Positions 36,501-48,120 of a DNA stretch of 64,000 nucleotides are shown in pieces. The notes below the pieces were generated by a model. It was not told the origin of the DNA. It saw only the letters and a list, made by a program, of their open reading frames with translations, and did not search any database. The DNA comes from Gnetum montanum. Its lineage: Eukaryota > Streptophyta > Gnetopsida > Gnetales > Gnetaceae. The stretch covers positions 488,421-552,420 of the forward strand of contig MNCI01000270.1 of NCBI GenBank assembly GCA_015680685.1, written 5' to 3'. The position numbers and the translations under genes are program-made. Each line of letters opens with the position of its first letter. The stretch's first letter is position 1.

Positions 36501-36850
36501 AAGGTGATCTTATTAGTTTAGCTTCATATCTCATCTCTTCTTGTTCCTTTGCATGATTGGTGTTCAAATTAAGATAACAAAAATATGTGATGCATTAAGT
36601 TGAATATCCTTTAAGAACATTAGCAAGATGCTCTTTATCATCTATGTGAATATCAAGTAGATATTCAATGTCATCATTCCAAATACATTTGAATTAGAGA
36701 GATCTATAAAGGTGATCTAGTACTATGCCATTTTCTAAACTCCAGAGATACAAAGTTATCTTCCAACTAGAAAAGTTCTTTTCTAGTGGTTCAATCTCTA
36801 TAGAATGGACTCTACATCCTATTTGGTCTAGAAGAGAATCCATTTATATA
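33514..36850 (+). pseudogene. pol of element D: RT, RNase H, second RNase H, integrase
   Basis: Pol has its own ATG at 33514 (MASYLEYLLQSLIL). RT motifs: LKDDFPLPNID, HVLLFFMDGFF, a decayed GTFCY, then NDYFDDLTIKS (34.33-34.37 kb), LCINPEKCIFGVLTSNKL and DPNKVKAIINLAPHKN. RNase H occupies about 34750-35150 (FYLYLSKSINSIFAM; SIKGQAIADLI at its end). A second, archaeal-type RNase H (aRNH) follows at 35160-35600 (CTNNIVECEALIRGLLI, ITIYGDS, MLPNALVALAI-like). Integrase traces run from 35850 (CDTCQ near 35980). Two RNase H domains mark the Tat lineage. The YxDD box reads YFDD. Stops and frameshifts occur throughout. Confidence 0.7.
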
Positions 36851-37170
36851 TTTTATTAATAGAAGCTTTCTTAAGTGCTACTACTTGTACCCATACTATA
36901 GCACTAAACTTGCTAGTTGTTCGAGATTGAACATGTGTTCTCTTAATAGTAGCCTACATATTTACTAAGTTACTTTGAATTTTTTTATACTTTCTTATGT
37001 TACTTCCTCTCTCTATCTCATATTCAACTATTTCTTTAGCTATTTTCTTCCTACTTCCCTATGATCTCTATCTTGTTCTACTTTATGTGCTCTACATAGC
37101 CAATGAGGTTTTTGAGTGACTAAATAGCTTGTTACTTCATGTTAGGATGTAATTGAGTAAATTATTGAGT

Positions 37171-37184
37171 GCAATGGGGAGGGA
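37171..37184 (+). other. polypurine tract of element D
   Basis: GCAATGGGGAGGGA lies immediately before the LTR start TGAAACACC. It compares with the AAAGAGGGGC tracts of elements B and C. Confidence 0.7.
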
Positions 37185-38440
37185 TGAAACACCACCTAAA
37201 AATGCATGTTATAACCTATAACATTCAACATCCAATTTAAGGTAATATTTTATTATAAATGTGAGATTTGTAGCCCATGAGCTAAAATCTTGCATACCTT
37301 AACTTTTTGGAATTGAAAAATGCCTCATAAATTGTTACTGCCTTACTTCCCAAGTGAAAAAAGCAATGTCATGTCTATATTTGAGCTTGGGAAGGTTGAA
37401 AATGCCTTGGTAATTTCAAATTTGGAATTTTATGATTTTTTTGTGATGGTATAGCCTCAACTACGCTGGAACCTCCTACACCTAGTGTTGGTGGTGTTGG
37501 GTTTTCATTTTTTAGCAATTCCTAGTGTAGTTGCTATAAAATGCAATGTAGATGTTGCAAGGCCAACATTGAAGTTGTTGGGTTTTACATTTTTCCAACA
37601 ATGGCCAGCATAGTCGCAACAAATTTTTAGTAGTCTTCGTAAGGCCCATGTATTTGATGTGAAGCTAGTGTAGTCATAAAAGCCCATTTACTATTTTTAG
37701 TATGTGGATGAATTTTGATGGCTTTGGTGTATCTAAACTTTCCATAAATGGTTAACTACGCTAGGATAATAGCCTGCTACACCTGCAACTAACATCAATC
37801 TGTTAGCAATCATGGTAGAGATTTTCAACCCAAAATCAGCAGCCTAAAACCTATAAAAGCCAAATGTAAATACATTATTGAGGTTCTGTAATTTTGAACA
37901 ATCTCAATGAACATTTGTGCAACCCATAGCCTTTTCTTATAACCTTGATCATTTTTGAGAGCAAGTTGGTATCTACATTGGGCACTAGAGACTCCCAACA
38001 TGATACAATGCATCAAGAGTGAAACACCACCTGTAACTAGAGTTGTAGATATGAACAAAAACCAGTAAGAAGTTCTTAATGATTAGGGTTGGGAAGTACC
38101 TAGATCATGGAGTTCGAATGCAAAAAATAGCGTACCAGCTTCAATAGGCTTAAGCTCTATCCAAACAAGCTTCTTGTGCATTTAATCACATAATCTATAC
38201 TTTTCTGAACTCTAAAATTTGAGCATTTTTGCTATTTTAATAAATTTTTCTAGTTCATTTGTAGTGTAGATTTATTTTAAGTTTAATTACTTTTTTTATT
38301 TTTATTAGAATCTATAATTTTATTCCTGTTTCCATTTTTGTTTACATTTTCTAAGTCCCTAGGTGATCAATCAGACCATCTAGGGCACCCTCGATCCTAT
38401 TTCTTGGAGGCCCTTGGGATCCAAGGTTAGGCTATTCTAC
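37185..38440 (+). repeat. 3' LTR of element D
   Basis: It starts TGAAACACCACC right after the purine tract, and the opening is shared with LTRs B and C. A plus TATAAAAG lies at 37852-37859 (in CCTATAAAAGCC). Its U3 (37440-37830) is full of short motifs like CCAGCATAGTCGCAAC and GTAGTTG. The R/U5 part matches the reverse complement of 17041-17660. The 3' end is uncertain; homology stops near 38440. Confidence 0.65.
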
Positions 38441-39280
38441 CTTGGATTCTTGGTTCTTTTAGCAACCAAATTTTTCAAGCACTAGAAGAAGAACCTCCAC
38501 CGAAATTCTCAAGAAAAAACTTGTTCCAACATTTTCTAGAACCTTCTCCAACCTTTTCCAAATACCAAGTCTTTCATATTTTGAAATGAAAATCCATGCT
38601 GGTGTCCAAATTCCCACCCATAATACCCAACATAGTTGTGGCAAGTGATTTGGGATTTTGCTAAAAAGTTTTCAAAATAGCTACTATTTTATTGGGCTAG
38701 TGTAGTTGATAGGCAAAACTACCTTTGTGTGTTTGAAAGGCCAATATAGTACTCTTCAATTACTTAAACTTTCCCTATAGTGAAGTTTTCACACAAGCCT
38801 AATGTTGGCATTTGAAGTCCTACGACTACTACCCAATGTGGTTGTTGTAGGTATTTGGGTTTTTACAATATTTTCATAGAAATTGCTAAATTCTTTGAAC
38901 CCAACATAGTCAACATTTAAACCTACAACTTTTTCACATCAAAACCTATATTTAGGATCTTCCCAAGGCCAATGTAGTTCTAGTAGGACATACAAAACCT
39001 CTTGTTATGAAAATCTAGTATGAATCCAATGTAGACCCTTCCAAGACTCCATTGTAGTCCTTAGAGGATACAAAAATTTTCATTTGATTTTTTCTTGATT
39101 TTTCAAAACTAACATACTTCCTCTAAGGTGGAAAAATGTTTAGCTTGGTTTTACCAAGTGATAACCCATTTCCACCACCCACCTTAGCGTAGTTAGCTGG
39201 GAAATAGTGGTCTATTGCATACCCTCTACCATAGACACTACTAAAAAAACCAACGTAGTTGATATTACCAACTTGAAAAC
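38441..39280. repeat. degenerate repeats resembling the LTR D U3 block
   Basis: This stretch repeats motifs such as CCAACGTAGTTG, CCCAACATAGT and CCAATGTAGTTC, similar to those at 37440-37700. It may be a second piece of LTR D or an expanded repeat tail. No coding frame is supported. Confidence 0.35.
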
Positions 39281-39614
39281 TGATGAGTGGCGAGGTACCC
39301 CTACACTCAACCATACGAATGTGAGCGTAACATGTGCAATTAGGTCAAACTCTGCAGACTAAGTGCCTACACGCCTCATGGAACACTTAAGGTTAACCAT
39401 TCGTTGTCTTCCCAGACTTGTATTTGTCACAATGTATGGTTAAGTAAGTCTAAGGTATATGATTTTTATATCTTTTTATCTTTTATCTCCTATGCTATTG
39501 AGGTGAAGGGTTGACAAGAGTAATTTCTAACGTTAACTAACTAACTAACTAAGTCTAAATTAACCTAGCATCAGCATCCGTTCCCACTTATTGTACACAC
39601 CCTGAATCGATGCA
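39281..39614 (-). repeat. LTR family A, copy 4, cut by element B
   Basis: The block starts TGATGAGTGGCGAGGTACCCC and follows copies 1-3 until about 39610 (TTGTACACACC, where copy 1 has TCGTACACATC). It then stops where the LTR of element B begins. The bases 39615-39619 (ACCGT) are the candidate target-site copy. The other half would be beyond the window. Confidence 0.75.
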
Positions 39615-39619
39615 ACCGT

Positions 39620-41317
39620 TGTAGCAACCAAAAACATCGACGGCTGGAAGAAACACCGAAGGACACAACAATTCCAACCCCGTGCCCGTGGGAGGGTGGT
39701 GCTGGGTGTGTGCGAACACGGGGTGCCCTGAACGGTCTGGTCGATTAGACAGGGACTTACATCGGCATCAATATAGCCTTTTGCAATATAAATGGTACAA
39801 ATTGCAAGATGGTGCTTTTGGGTAATTACAGTGAGAAAGGAACGAGATTAAAAAAAATGCAACAACGATGCGAAATAATGAATAAACGTAAGTGCGACAA
39901 TGATATGAGATGATGCTTGAAGGTAAGCAAAATAGAAATAATACAAGGAAGCCAGATAGTAAATAAGAAATAACATAAGATACAGTTAGGAACATGCACC
40001 ACATTAGAGCTACAAATCTGTCTGGTCAAGGAGTGGCACAATCGGTTGCACGACGTGACAGAGTGCAGAAAGTCCCGAGAGTGATCAAAGCGTGCCGGGA
40101 AACAGGAAAAAAAATAGCTATGCACTTGGGCACAGACTTCACGTATGCACAATGTGGGTGGGATCCTACCAAGTGGTAGAACGAGACCACAGGCTTTATG
40201 CTAGCCGAGAGAGGTTCCTTTTTACAAATTGCTAGCCTCCCCTTTTCTTTTCCTTATTGTGAGATTGCATGTATTTCTCTATTTATTTGTGCTAGTCAAG
40301 AAGACTCTTCTTTTCTTTTTTTTTCATGGACCCCTTTTTGTGCTACTTGATAGGCTATTTATAGGGCTGAAGGTAAGCCAAGGTGACTGTTTGAATACTA
40401 CGTTGTTGCAGACTTGCGCCAACTTATTGGCGTTACTTGAGCCATTTGTGACCGTCGAGCTTGCAAGACCATTGTGATGTGAGCAATAATTGTGATCCTA
40501 CTATGTCATGATTGCCCTACCAGCTTCTAGAGGTGTGTGCCAATGGTCCGATTGAGGTGGAGTGCATTGATGTTGCACGGCCGTCTACCTGTTGCGCTGT
40601 GTTTTGCGATGTGGCTTGCTTATCGTGGCGTAGCACCTTGTCGTGTGTCTTGCTGTACGTCACATACTTGCTACATGATGCTACGCTACGTAGCATAGCG
40701 TAGCATAGCGACTAGGATAGTGTTGTTGATTTTCAGCTTATTCTACCATAGTGCAAGTTCTGCGGACTTTGCTGATTTTGCCTTTCGAACCGTCTTCTAT
40801 TCTTTTCCGTAGGATTGCTACGCCTTACTGCACCATGTAGCTCAGCGTAGCGTAGCAGCAGACATGGTCCACCGCTTCCTGGCGAAAAGAAACATCACTA
40901 CAGAACTCGAGATTGGACAAGGGAGGTAAGTAATGAAGTTGTTGCTATGCTACGCCATATGTCATCGCGTAGCATAACATCTTGTTCCACCATTATTTTT
41001 TGAGGCTTGCTATGCTACACATCGTAGCGTAGCAGGCTTTGTGACTTAGAAAACTTGCTGAACTACTTCTCCCTTGCACCTAGACTACTATCATTGATTC
41101 TGGACACCATTTTTGAGCAGGCTGCCGGCTATTCAGACTACTTTGGTGGACAAGCGAGTTGGTATGGAACTCGTCCATGCCTAAAGTAGAAAATCTACCG
41201 AACTGGCCATCCTGGACTCAAAACTTTCTTTTCCCAATGGACTACCATGGTGCTTGTGTGGACTGCAAGAGCCTGGTAAAGCCAGGATGACCCCACATTT
41301 TCTTTTAGGGTGTTTCA
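39620..41317 (-). repeat. 3' LTR of element B
   Basis: This 1,698-base block on the minus strand starts TGAAACACCC after a purine tract and ends GGTTGCTACA. A minus TATAAATA lies at 40356-40363. The plus interval 40660-41040 is rich in TACGCTACG, GTAGCATAGC and GCGTAGCAG motifs, a private repeat array comparable in kind to the GCGTATACGC array of LTR C. Confidence 0.75.
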
Positions 41318-41332
41318 TTAGCCCCTCTTTTT
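41318..41332 (-). other. polypurine tract of element B
   Basis: The minus strand reads AAAAAGAGGGGCTAA directly before TGAAAC. The core AAAGAGGGGC is the same as in element C (63168-63177). Confidence 0.75.
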
Positions 41333-42309
41333 CGATGGCTAGAGATCAGGCTCGATGGATGTCGGCAAAGAATACGAAACGCCACAGCAAGCGAAAGGTT
41401 GAGGTCATCGCTTGGTGAGTACTGAGACATTGCCTGGTTGTGCTCAAGGGTGCTGCAGAGGTTAGGGCAGAGAGCAAAGATGATGTTTAGTTGGGTCCTT
41501 CGTCGGAGTGCTCTGAGGGGCTTGTTTGCATTTTTATCTTGGACTGGTGCTATTCTTCAACCTCCTACAGGTGGGTGTCCCCTCCGTAGGATGAGCTGTA
41601 TTACATCCACGAAGGGTCTTGACTTGCCTATCGGAGCCTTTCGCACGGTGAGCTGCATTACGCGTGTGCTAGAATTTGCACTCTCAAACAACCATGTTAG
41701 TTGAGGCACTCACTTTACGATGTTGTAGCCTTTGCTGTTGTAGAGGGATGCATCTGCGGGGACAATGTTTTGCAGGCTACTGGCATTGTTGTTACCCTTG
41801 GGCACCATCGCTGGTGTGAGATGCCCAAAGCAGGGAGGCCAGCAGCGGTCTTGGTAGTACTGCCCATAGGGGAGGGGGAGGGGGGCTATTTCCCAGGGCA
41901 CCAGGGCATGGATGCACTAGGATCCCCACCAAAGACATGCATGCAGAGTTCAACTATGGGATCAACTACCACATAGCCAAACACTGTGTGAGCCGCAACC
42001 TTGATGGGGAATAGAAGTGCAACAATATTGTGGCTAGGCCACAATATTGTCAACACCTTAGAAGCAGGAACGGGCCCAGGAGCTACCATCTGGGCGGTGG
42101 GCAGTAACGACGGTAGGTTCGGAGGGCCCATGTGACATCGTACGATGTCTTCGAAGGGTCAGTGTGACACTGGAAATGGCAGCGCATACACCCTGGACCG
42201 TATTTTCCTTGCGTCGGGAGTTACGTCCTGGAGCGGTGATGTCCCACCCACGTGCCAGTATCATGCTCCTTCGTTCGACGTATATTCTGTGATGATTCTT
42301 GTTGAGGAT
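41333..42309. other. non-coding spacer between pol and 3' LTR of element B
   Basis: I found no coding frame with a recognisable motif. A plus-strand G-rich run lies at about 41870-41886. ORFs on both strands (41438-41976) look like chance frames in GC-richer DNA. Confidence 0.4.
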
Positions 42310-42879
42310 GCAACATGAACCCAGTTTAAGGTCTTGGTAGATCGGGTGCTGGTTTAGGGTCCTAGCGGACTGCTGTGTTGGTTTGAGGTCCCAACAGACC
42401 GTACATGCTAGTTTTATATTGTGGCGGGCGCATGATGTCAGTTTATAGTCATAGTGGACTAACAGTGCCAGTTTTACCTTGTGGTAGACTGTTGTTGCCA
42501 GTTTACTGTCGTAGCGAATGCTGTTTGATGCTGCTAGTTTATCGTCATTGCAGACGCTGACCGGCGTGGCTGCCAGTTTATCGTCGTAGTGGATGGTGTT
42601 TGGTGTTGCTAGTTTATCGTCATCGTAGACGCTGACCGGTGCAGCTACCAATTTATCGTCGTAGCAGATGCTGTTTTGTGTTGCTATTTTATCGTCATCG
42701 TGTACGATGACCGACACAGCTACCAGTTTATCGTCATAGCAGACGCTGTTTGGTGCTACTAGTTTATTGTCATCGCGGATGCTGTTTGGTGCTGCTAGTT
42801 TATCATCATCGTGGACGCTGACCGGTGCGATTGCCAGTTTATCGTCGTAGCGGACACTGGCGTGTGTTGTTATTGCACC
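42310..42879 (-). repeat. TAAACT-type repeat block after pol of element B
   Basis: On the minus strand about a dozen units of ~35-60 bases share a core like GACGATAAACTGGCA or CTACGACGATAAACT. The block begins right at the pol stop. The equivalent block in element C follows pol at 61780-62160. Confidence 0.8.
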
Positions 42880-45800
42880 TTAGATGTAGTATGGCTTGAG
42901 GTACATGTGGTTCACCGGGTTGGCGAATTCATTGCTGTCCATGTCTGCCAGTTTGAAAGCTCCATTCCTGAAGGATTTAGCGACCACGTAAGGCCCTTCC
43001 TAGTTGGTTGAGAATTTACTCACGTGCTCATGGATGACCTTGAGGACGAGGTCTCCCTTCTGTATTAGCCATTAATGATGGTTTGCACAGTGCTTTTGCC
43101 GTTGTATGTCCTGATAGTGCTCAATCCTTTTTAGTGTCTGCACACATTCCTGCTCCACTGAGTCGAGGTCGATGGCTCGTGATTCGTTATTCTAGGCTTC
43201 GCTCACGACGTTGGACAAGATCATCTAGAGTGAGGGTATCTATAACTCAAGAGGTAACACAGCTTTAGATCTATAAATGAGACTGTAAGGGATCTTACTT
43301 GTCACGGTTCTGCAAGTTGTTCAATAGGTCTAGAGGACATAGAGTATTTGCTCGTGCCACTGCCTCTTGCTATTGCTAAGCATCTGCTTCAGTAAGTTGA
43401 TGATGGACTTATTTGTAGCCTCTACTTGTCCATTCTCCTGTGGTTAGTAAGGGGAAGAAAATGATTGTTTAATGCCCAGGTTACTACAGAAGGCCCAAGT
43501 TTCCTTACTGCTGAACTGTGGTTCATTGTCGGTCACAATAGTCATCGGAAGCCCAAACCTAGTCACAATATTATCAAGGATGAAGTGGTAGATTTGCTGG
43601 GATGTCATTTTCCTTAGAGAAATAGCTTCCACCCACTTAGTAAAATACTCCATGGTGGTGATAATGAAGCTATGCCCTGCGGAAGACTTAGGTGTGATGG
43701 GCCCTATGAGGTCTAGTCCCCATCATTGGAAAGGCCACGTAATTTGTGTAAGATGTAGGTCTGTAGGTGCTATGTGTATGATATTTTCATATCTCTGACA
43801 TGTGTCACATGTCTTGACTTTCGATAGGCAGTCATGCTCCATGTAAGGCCAATAGTACCCTAAGCATCTAATCTTCGTTGCCATAGCCCTAGGTGCTATG
43901 TGTCCACCACACAGCCCTTTATGAACCTCATTAACTACCTTCTGTGCTTGCTTACCACCCACGCATGCCAGCAATATCCCATCGTAGGACCACCGACATA
44001 GGGCGTCACTTCCTATGAGCACGTATTGTCGGGTGTGTTTGTGGATTGCATCTCTTTGGCTCGATGTCAATCCACTTGGGAGTTTGCCATGCTGCAAATA
44101 TGCTTTAATGTTATCGTACCATTCTGGGGTGTCCACAGCATCGACAGACGCCACGTGTTCTATTCAAGTGATAGGTTCTATGCATTCTATGATCGCAGTG
44201 GGCAGGTTCGCCAAGGAATGCGATGGGATGTTTAATGCGAGGGTAGCCAAGGCGTCTGCTATGCCGTTCTCATTGCATGGCACATGTTGCACATCAGTGG
44301 TCATGAATTATTTCAATAAGACCTTTGCTAGGTAGCAGTAGGATTGCAGATGTGTAGCCTTATAGGCGTAAACTTCGGTGATTTGATTCACAACTAGTTG
44401 TGAATCTCCCCAGAATGCCAGGTGTTGTACATGCAGTGCGTAGGCAGTTAAGAGGCCTCTGAGTAGACCCTCATATTTCGCCACGTTGTTAGTGCACGAG
44501 AATGTGAAGAAAAAAGTAGACGGGTACATTTTCCTAGAGAGGATAGTGACGCTACCTCCTTACATGGTTGAGGCATCATCGAAATGTAAGGTTGCATCAA
44601 AATGTGGTGGGACGATGGTGACATTGCTTATGTATTCGTCTGGGAACTCGATGTCGATAACCACCTGGTCATCGACTGGTGAGGTCGTGAGTTGGGTCAC
44701 TATGGCTTGGCCTTTTGTCGACGATTGGCTCACATAGCATAGATCAAATTATGCAGTTATGGCCTTCCATCGAGCTATCCTGCTGCCTTCGTATAGGTTA
44801 CTGGTGATAGCTCGAAGTACATTGCTTTTGCAAATGATGTTGGTTGTGCTGCAGAATAGGTAGTGCCACCACCTTTTTAGCACAAACACTAAGGCTAGGC
44901 AATTCCTTTCCACCTTGTTGTATTTTTTCTCATATGATATTAGTGCATGGCTCAGGTAATACACTGGTATCTCAGAGCCATCATCTTGCTTTTGACATAG
45001 CAGTGCTCCTATGGATGCGTCGGAGGTGGCGAGGTATATAAAGAAAGGCTTGTCCCTCTGCGGTGGGTACACTGTTGGTAGGTGGGAGAGTTCCTTCTTC
45101 AGGTTGTCGAAGGCTTGTTGACATTGAACTGTACCCTTGAAGTCAACCCCTTTTCTCATAAGATGTTTCATGGGGTGTAACTTATCGGTCAGTCTGGCTA
45201 TGAACCTTCGAATAAATCGCACTCTGCCTTGTAGACCACGTAACTCTTTTAGGTTTTTGGGGGGCGCTAGGTTAATGATAGCTTTGACTTTGTCTAGGTC
45301 CACTCGTATTCTAGCCTCCAATACTAGAAACCCTAACATGTGTCCGGTCTTTACTCCGAAGACGCATTTCTTAAGATTGAGATGCAAGTCATGCCTTTGA
45401 CAGCACTTGAGGACTAACTTTAGGTCGCGCAGGTGATGGGCCGCCTCTTTGGACTTAACTGCTATATCATCTACGTAATCATTTAACGTTTCTAGGATGT
45501 GGTTACTGAAAATGTACATCATGGCAAGCTGGTATGTTGCCCCAGCATTCTTGAGCCCAAAGGGCATCATGATATAGTAGAAGGTTCCCCATGGAGTCAT
45601 GAAGGTTGTCGACAGTTGGTGTTCCGGGTTGATGCGGATTTGGTTGTATCTAGAGAAGCCATCCATGAAGGATAGCAAAACATGCCCAGCCGTGGTGTCG
45701 GTGAGTTGATCAATGTTTGGTAGTGGAAAGTTATCCTTGATCGTTACCTTATTAAAATCTCAGAAATCTATACACATTCATATCCTTCCTATTTTCTTCA

Positions 45801-46078
45801 AAACCACAATGATGTTGGACACCCACTCTGAATAGTCAACCACGTGGATGAAGCCTGCTCAGTACAACTTAGTGATTTCCTCCTTCACGACTAGCGCGAT
45901 TTCTGGCTTGATTTTACATGCCTTTTGCCTGACTACCTTTACGTGGGGGTCTAGGATGATATTATGCTGAATCAACCATGGATCTAGACCTGGCATATCT
46001 CCATATGACCACGCGAAAACATCAACGTGTTCTTGTAAGGTTTTAACTATGCCCTCATGTATTTGTGTATATAGTAGA
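42880..46078 (-). pseudogene. pol of element B: RT, RNase H, second RNase H, integrase
   Basis: The frame enters at the break with element C (EHVDVFAWSYGDMPGLDP, 46000). RT and RNase H are open for 309 codons at 45678-44749: LSFMDGFSRYNQI, GTFYYIMMPFGLKNAGATYQ, an intact YVDD box (NDYVDDIAVKS), LNLKKCVFGVKTGHMLGFLV, then FFIYLATSDASIGALLCQK. The second RNase H is at 44740-44300 (CTNNVAKYEGLLRGLL, FWGDSQLVVNQI). Integrase runs from 44154: VHKGLCGGHIAP and CDTCQR form a complete HHCC, TDNEPQFSS is at 43530, and QVEATNKS holds the Glu. The GPY/F-type end reads NWEGPYVV with W replaced by a stop, and pol ends LKPYYI then TAA at 42880. A dozen or so stops break it elsewhere. Confidence 0.85.
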
Positions 46079-46299
46079 TGAAACATCACAAAATTTTGAG
46101 CTTAGTACTTTTTAAAAAAGAATCAAGCTAAGTCATGATGCTCCCCAGCATGACTAAAGCTTGAGAACCCCACAAAGAGCTTCAAGAAGAGTCAAACTCA
46201 ACGAGGAGCAGTTCCTCGGGACCCAGCGACGACCACGACAACATTTGCTATCAAACCTGGCAACTTCGGAGCTTAAAATACTTAGTTTACACTAAGTAT

Positions 46300-46680
46300 G
46301 TATTCTCAGCGTATACGCCTGATGCTCACAGTGTCTATGCCCAGCGTATACGCCCCAGATTGCATGCCCAGCGTAGATGCGCAGCATACATGCCTCCCAC
46401 GTATGCTCAGCAGGTACGATTGATGCATACGCCCAACATGCAATCCTTGAAGATGGCATGGAAATAGCACTGCAGAGCAAGACTTGGTACAAGGCAGCAA
46501 CTCACACAAACAAAGCAACCATTAGCGTATACACCCAGCGTACACGCTCGGCATCCATCAGCGTATATGCCCAGCATATACGCCCAGCAATCATGAGCGT
46601 ATACGCCCAACGTATATGCCCAGCATCCACAGCGTATACACCCAACGTATACGCCCGCCTGATACAGCGTATACACCCAG
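46300..46680 (+). repeat. GCGTATACGC palindrome array in U3 of LTR C
   Basis: There are about twenty exact or near copies of the 10-base perfect palindrome GCGTATACGC, mostly in the context CAGCGTATACGCCCA. The same array is at 63405-63780 in the 3' LTR and, in looser form, at 56590-57300 inside the element. Confidence 0.85.
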
Positions 46681-46754
46681 CAAATGTAACATGTACACTT
46701 GTAAATTTTATTCTTTCGCACTCGGTCAACATGCCACATGTCACCCTAAACCTG

Positions 46755-46762
46755 TATAAAAA
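46755..46762 (+). promoter_or_regulatory. TATA box of LTR C
   Basis: TATAAAAA in the context CTGTATAAAAACCCC, just downstream of the palindrome array. It is conserved at 63856-63863 in the other LTR. Confidence 0.7.
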
Positions 46763-47182
46763 CCCCAATTTTTCACGAGCCCAAAGACGGTTGGCAAATT
46801 TGAGCAAACCAGAGAGAAAATAGAGACGCTAAGAACCAGAGCGGAGAATCTAATACGCTGGACTTCAACCCTGTACGCTGAGCATATAGCCTCTACGCTG
46901 TGCTTACGGTTTGAACCAGCCCACGGTCATCCCTACATCCACCGGGGCTATTCGTTTGCCTTATGTCAAAGCCACAACTGCATTAGATCGGTGCATTGTA
47001 ACTCTCATTTTGAAATAGCATTGTTACATTTTCTTCTTAAAATCTGTTATAATTTTGCATTAATTGCTACACATATACTATTTACATCCTTTCTGTTTAC
47101 GCTTCGTTGGCATCAGTTACGCTGTTTATGTTCTACTTTATGCCTGTTACGTCGTTTACATATAACCTAGTGTATAGCACTT

Positions 47183-47200
47183 TGGTGTACGTTTGGGGAA
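47183..47200 (+). other. candidate primer binding site of element C
   Basis: TGGTGTACGTTTGGGGAA resembles the tRNA-Asp-type site TGGCGCCGTTGCCGGGGA only if small gaps and C-to-T changes are allowed. Its position three bases after a CA end is right, but the match is weak. Confidence 0.35.
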
Positions 47201-48120
47201 ATCCTTGCCTAATCCACATGCGGACCACTCAAGGTACTCTGCCTTCGTTAATTCCAGCTTGCCCTCAAGCGATGGTAGGGTCTTCTGTGTGTGTCTGGAG
47301 ATCTCCCGGTTTCTGTTTCCTTCTAGCCAGAGACCGACGATTTCGGACAGTACAGAAATTGACGCTAGAAGGAGGGCCTCTGCCTAAAACTTACTGTGCT
47401 TTAGAGCTCTTAGCATCTACACTGTTGAGTATACGTCGACTCTTTCTGCAAACCTCCCAACATTTACGCTGCTCAGTTTAAAACTTACAGTCTGCAAACT
47501 ATCCAGCGTCTACGCTGCTCCGCTTAAAGCTTACCATCTGCAAGTCTCCCAGCATCTACGCTATTAACCATACGCTGACTCTATTTGCAAAATCCCTAGC
47601 GTCTACGCTGCCGAATATACACCACACACACGCTACGCTGTAGACTTTGTCTACGCTACACACAGAGCTCTGTTTATGCTGTTGACATATATGCTGCACG
47701 CTTTACACTACAGACTTTGCCTACACCATGCACAAGACCCTGTTTACGTTGCTGACATATATGCAGTCGCTAAGTTTACCCTGCACTCTATACGATGACC
47801 CTGTACACACTGTACATAAACTCATTTATGTTGCCGTCCGTATACGCTACACTCTGTATGCTATAACCCCGTTTACGCTGTACACTGACACTGTATACAC
47901 TGCTCAACGTATACGCTGTACGCTTTACGCTGTAGATTCTCTATGCTAACACTATACGCTGTATACCTATATGCTGTCTACACTGTCATTATACGCTGGT
48001 CGTTGAAGCCTATACACTGAGACCCAGTCTATACGCCATGCGTCACAAACGTAGGTTTACGCCGCACTAAGTGCACCAATTTGATATCCCTACATTGTGC
48101 AACATTCTCAACTGTTCATC
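47201..48120 (+). repeat. leader of element C, rich in TACGCT motifs
   Basis: This is the non-coding leader before gag. From about 47400 to 48060 it is packed with imperfect copies of TCTACGCTG and GTATACGCTGTA, a different repeat from the U3 palindrome but related in sequence. Confidence 0.65.

Larger units (their letters stand above)
26030..38440 (+). mobile_element. Tat-like Ty3/gypsy element D, 5'-truncated and heavily decayed
   Basis: Plus-strand order: gag C-terminus (26.0-26.5 kb), protease (27.38-27.96 kb), an antisense gene (32.2-28.5 kb, minus), pol with RT, RNase H, second RNase H and integrase (33.5-36.85 kb), purine tract (37171-37184) and 3' LTR (from 37185). The 5' LTR and most of gag are missing, replaced by element Y sequence. 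The layout matches element C. Confidence 0.65.
39620..46078 (-). mobile_element. Tat-like Ty3/gypsy element B, interrupted by element C
   Basis: Minus-strand order from the break at 46078: pol (to 42880), a TAAACT-type repeat block, a spacer, purine tract (41332-41318) and 3' LTR (41317-39620). It is the same lineage as element C, with closely related pol. The gag, protease and any antisense gene would lie on the far side of element C, outside the window. It sits inside a family-A LTR. Confidence 0.8.
46079..47179 (+). repeat. 5' LTR of element C
   Basis: It starts TGAAACATCAC and is collinear with 63180-64000 for all of the visible 3' LTR (to about 46900). The 3' end at 47179 is inferred from the CA of TATAGCA just before a primer-site-like sequence. 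U3 contains a GCGTATACGC array (46300-46680), and the TATA box is at 46755-46762. Confidence 0.75.

Noticed and set aside
41865-41890. G-rich run as polypurine tract of element B
   Set aside because: It is purine on the plus strand, while element B reads on minus. The true tract at 41318-41332 directly precedes the LTR start.
42058-42717. 219-codon minus ORF with YDDKLA-type repeats as a protein gene
   Set aside because: The peptide repeat is the translation of the TAAACT DNA repeat block after the pol stop. The blocks in element C do not stay open, so coding is unlikely.
46377-46823. 148-codon plus ORF and the overlapping minus ORFs of ~100-110 codons
   Set aside because: They are translations of the palindromic GCGTATACGC array, which stays open in several frames because it is repetitive.
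46300-48060. Regular short repeats that look CRISPR-like
   Set aside because: Units are about 10-20 bases, variable and without unique spacers, and they lie in LTR and leader sequence of a plant retrotransposon.
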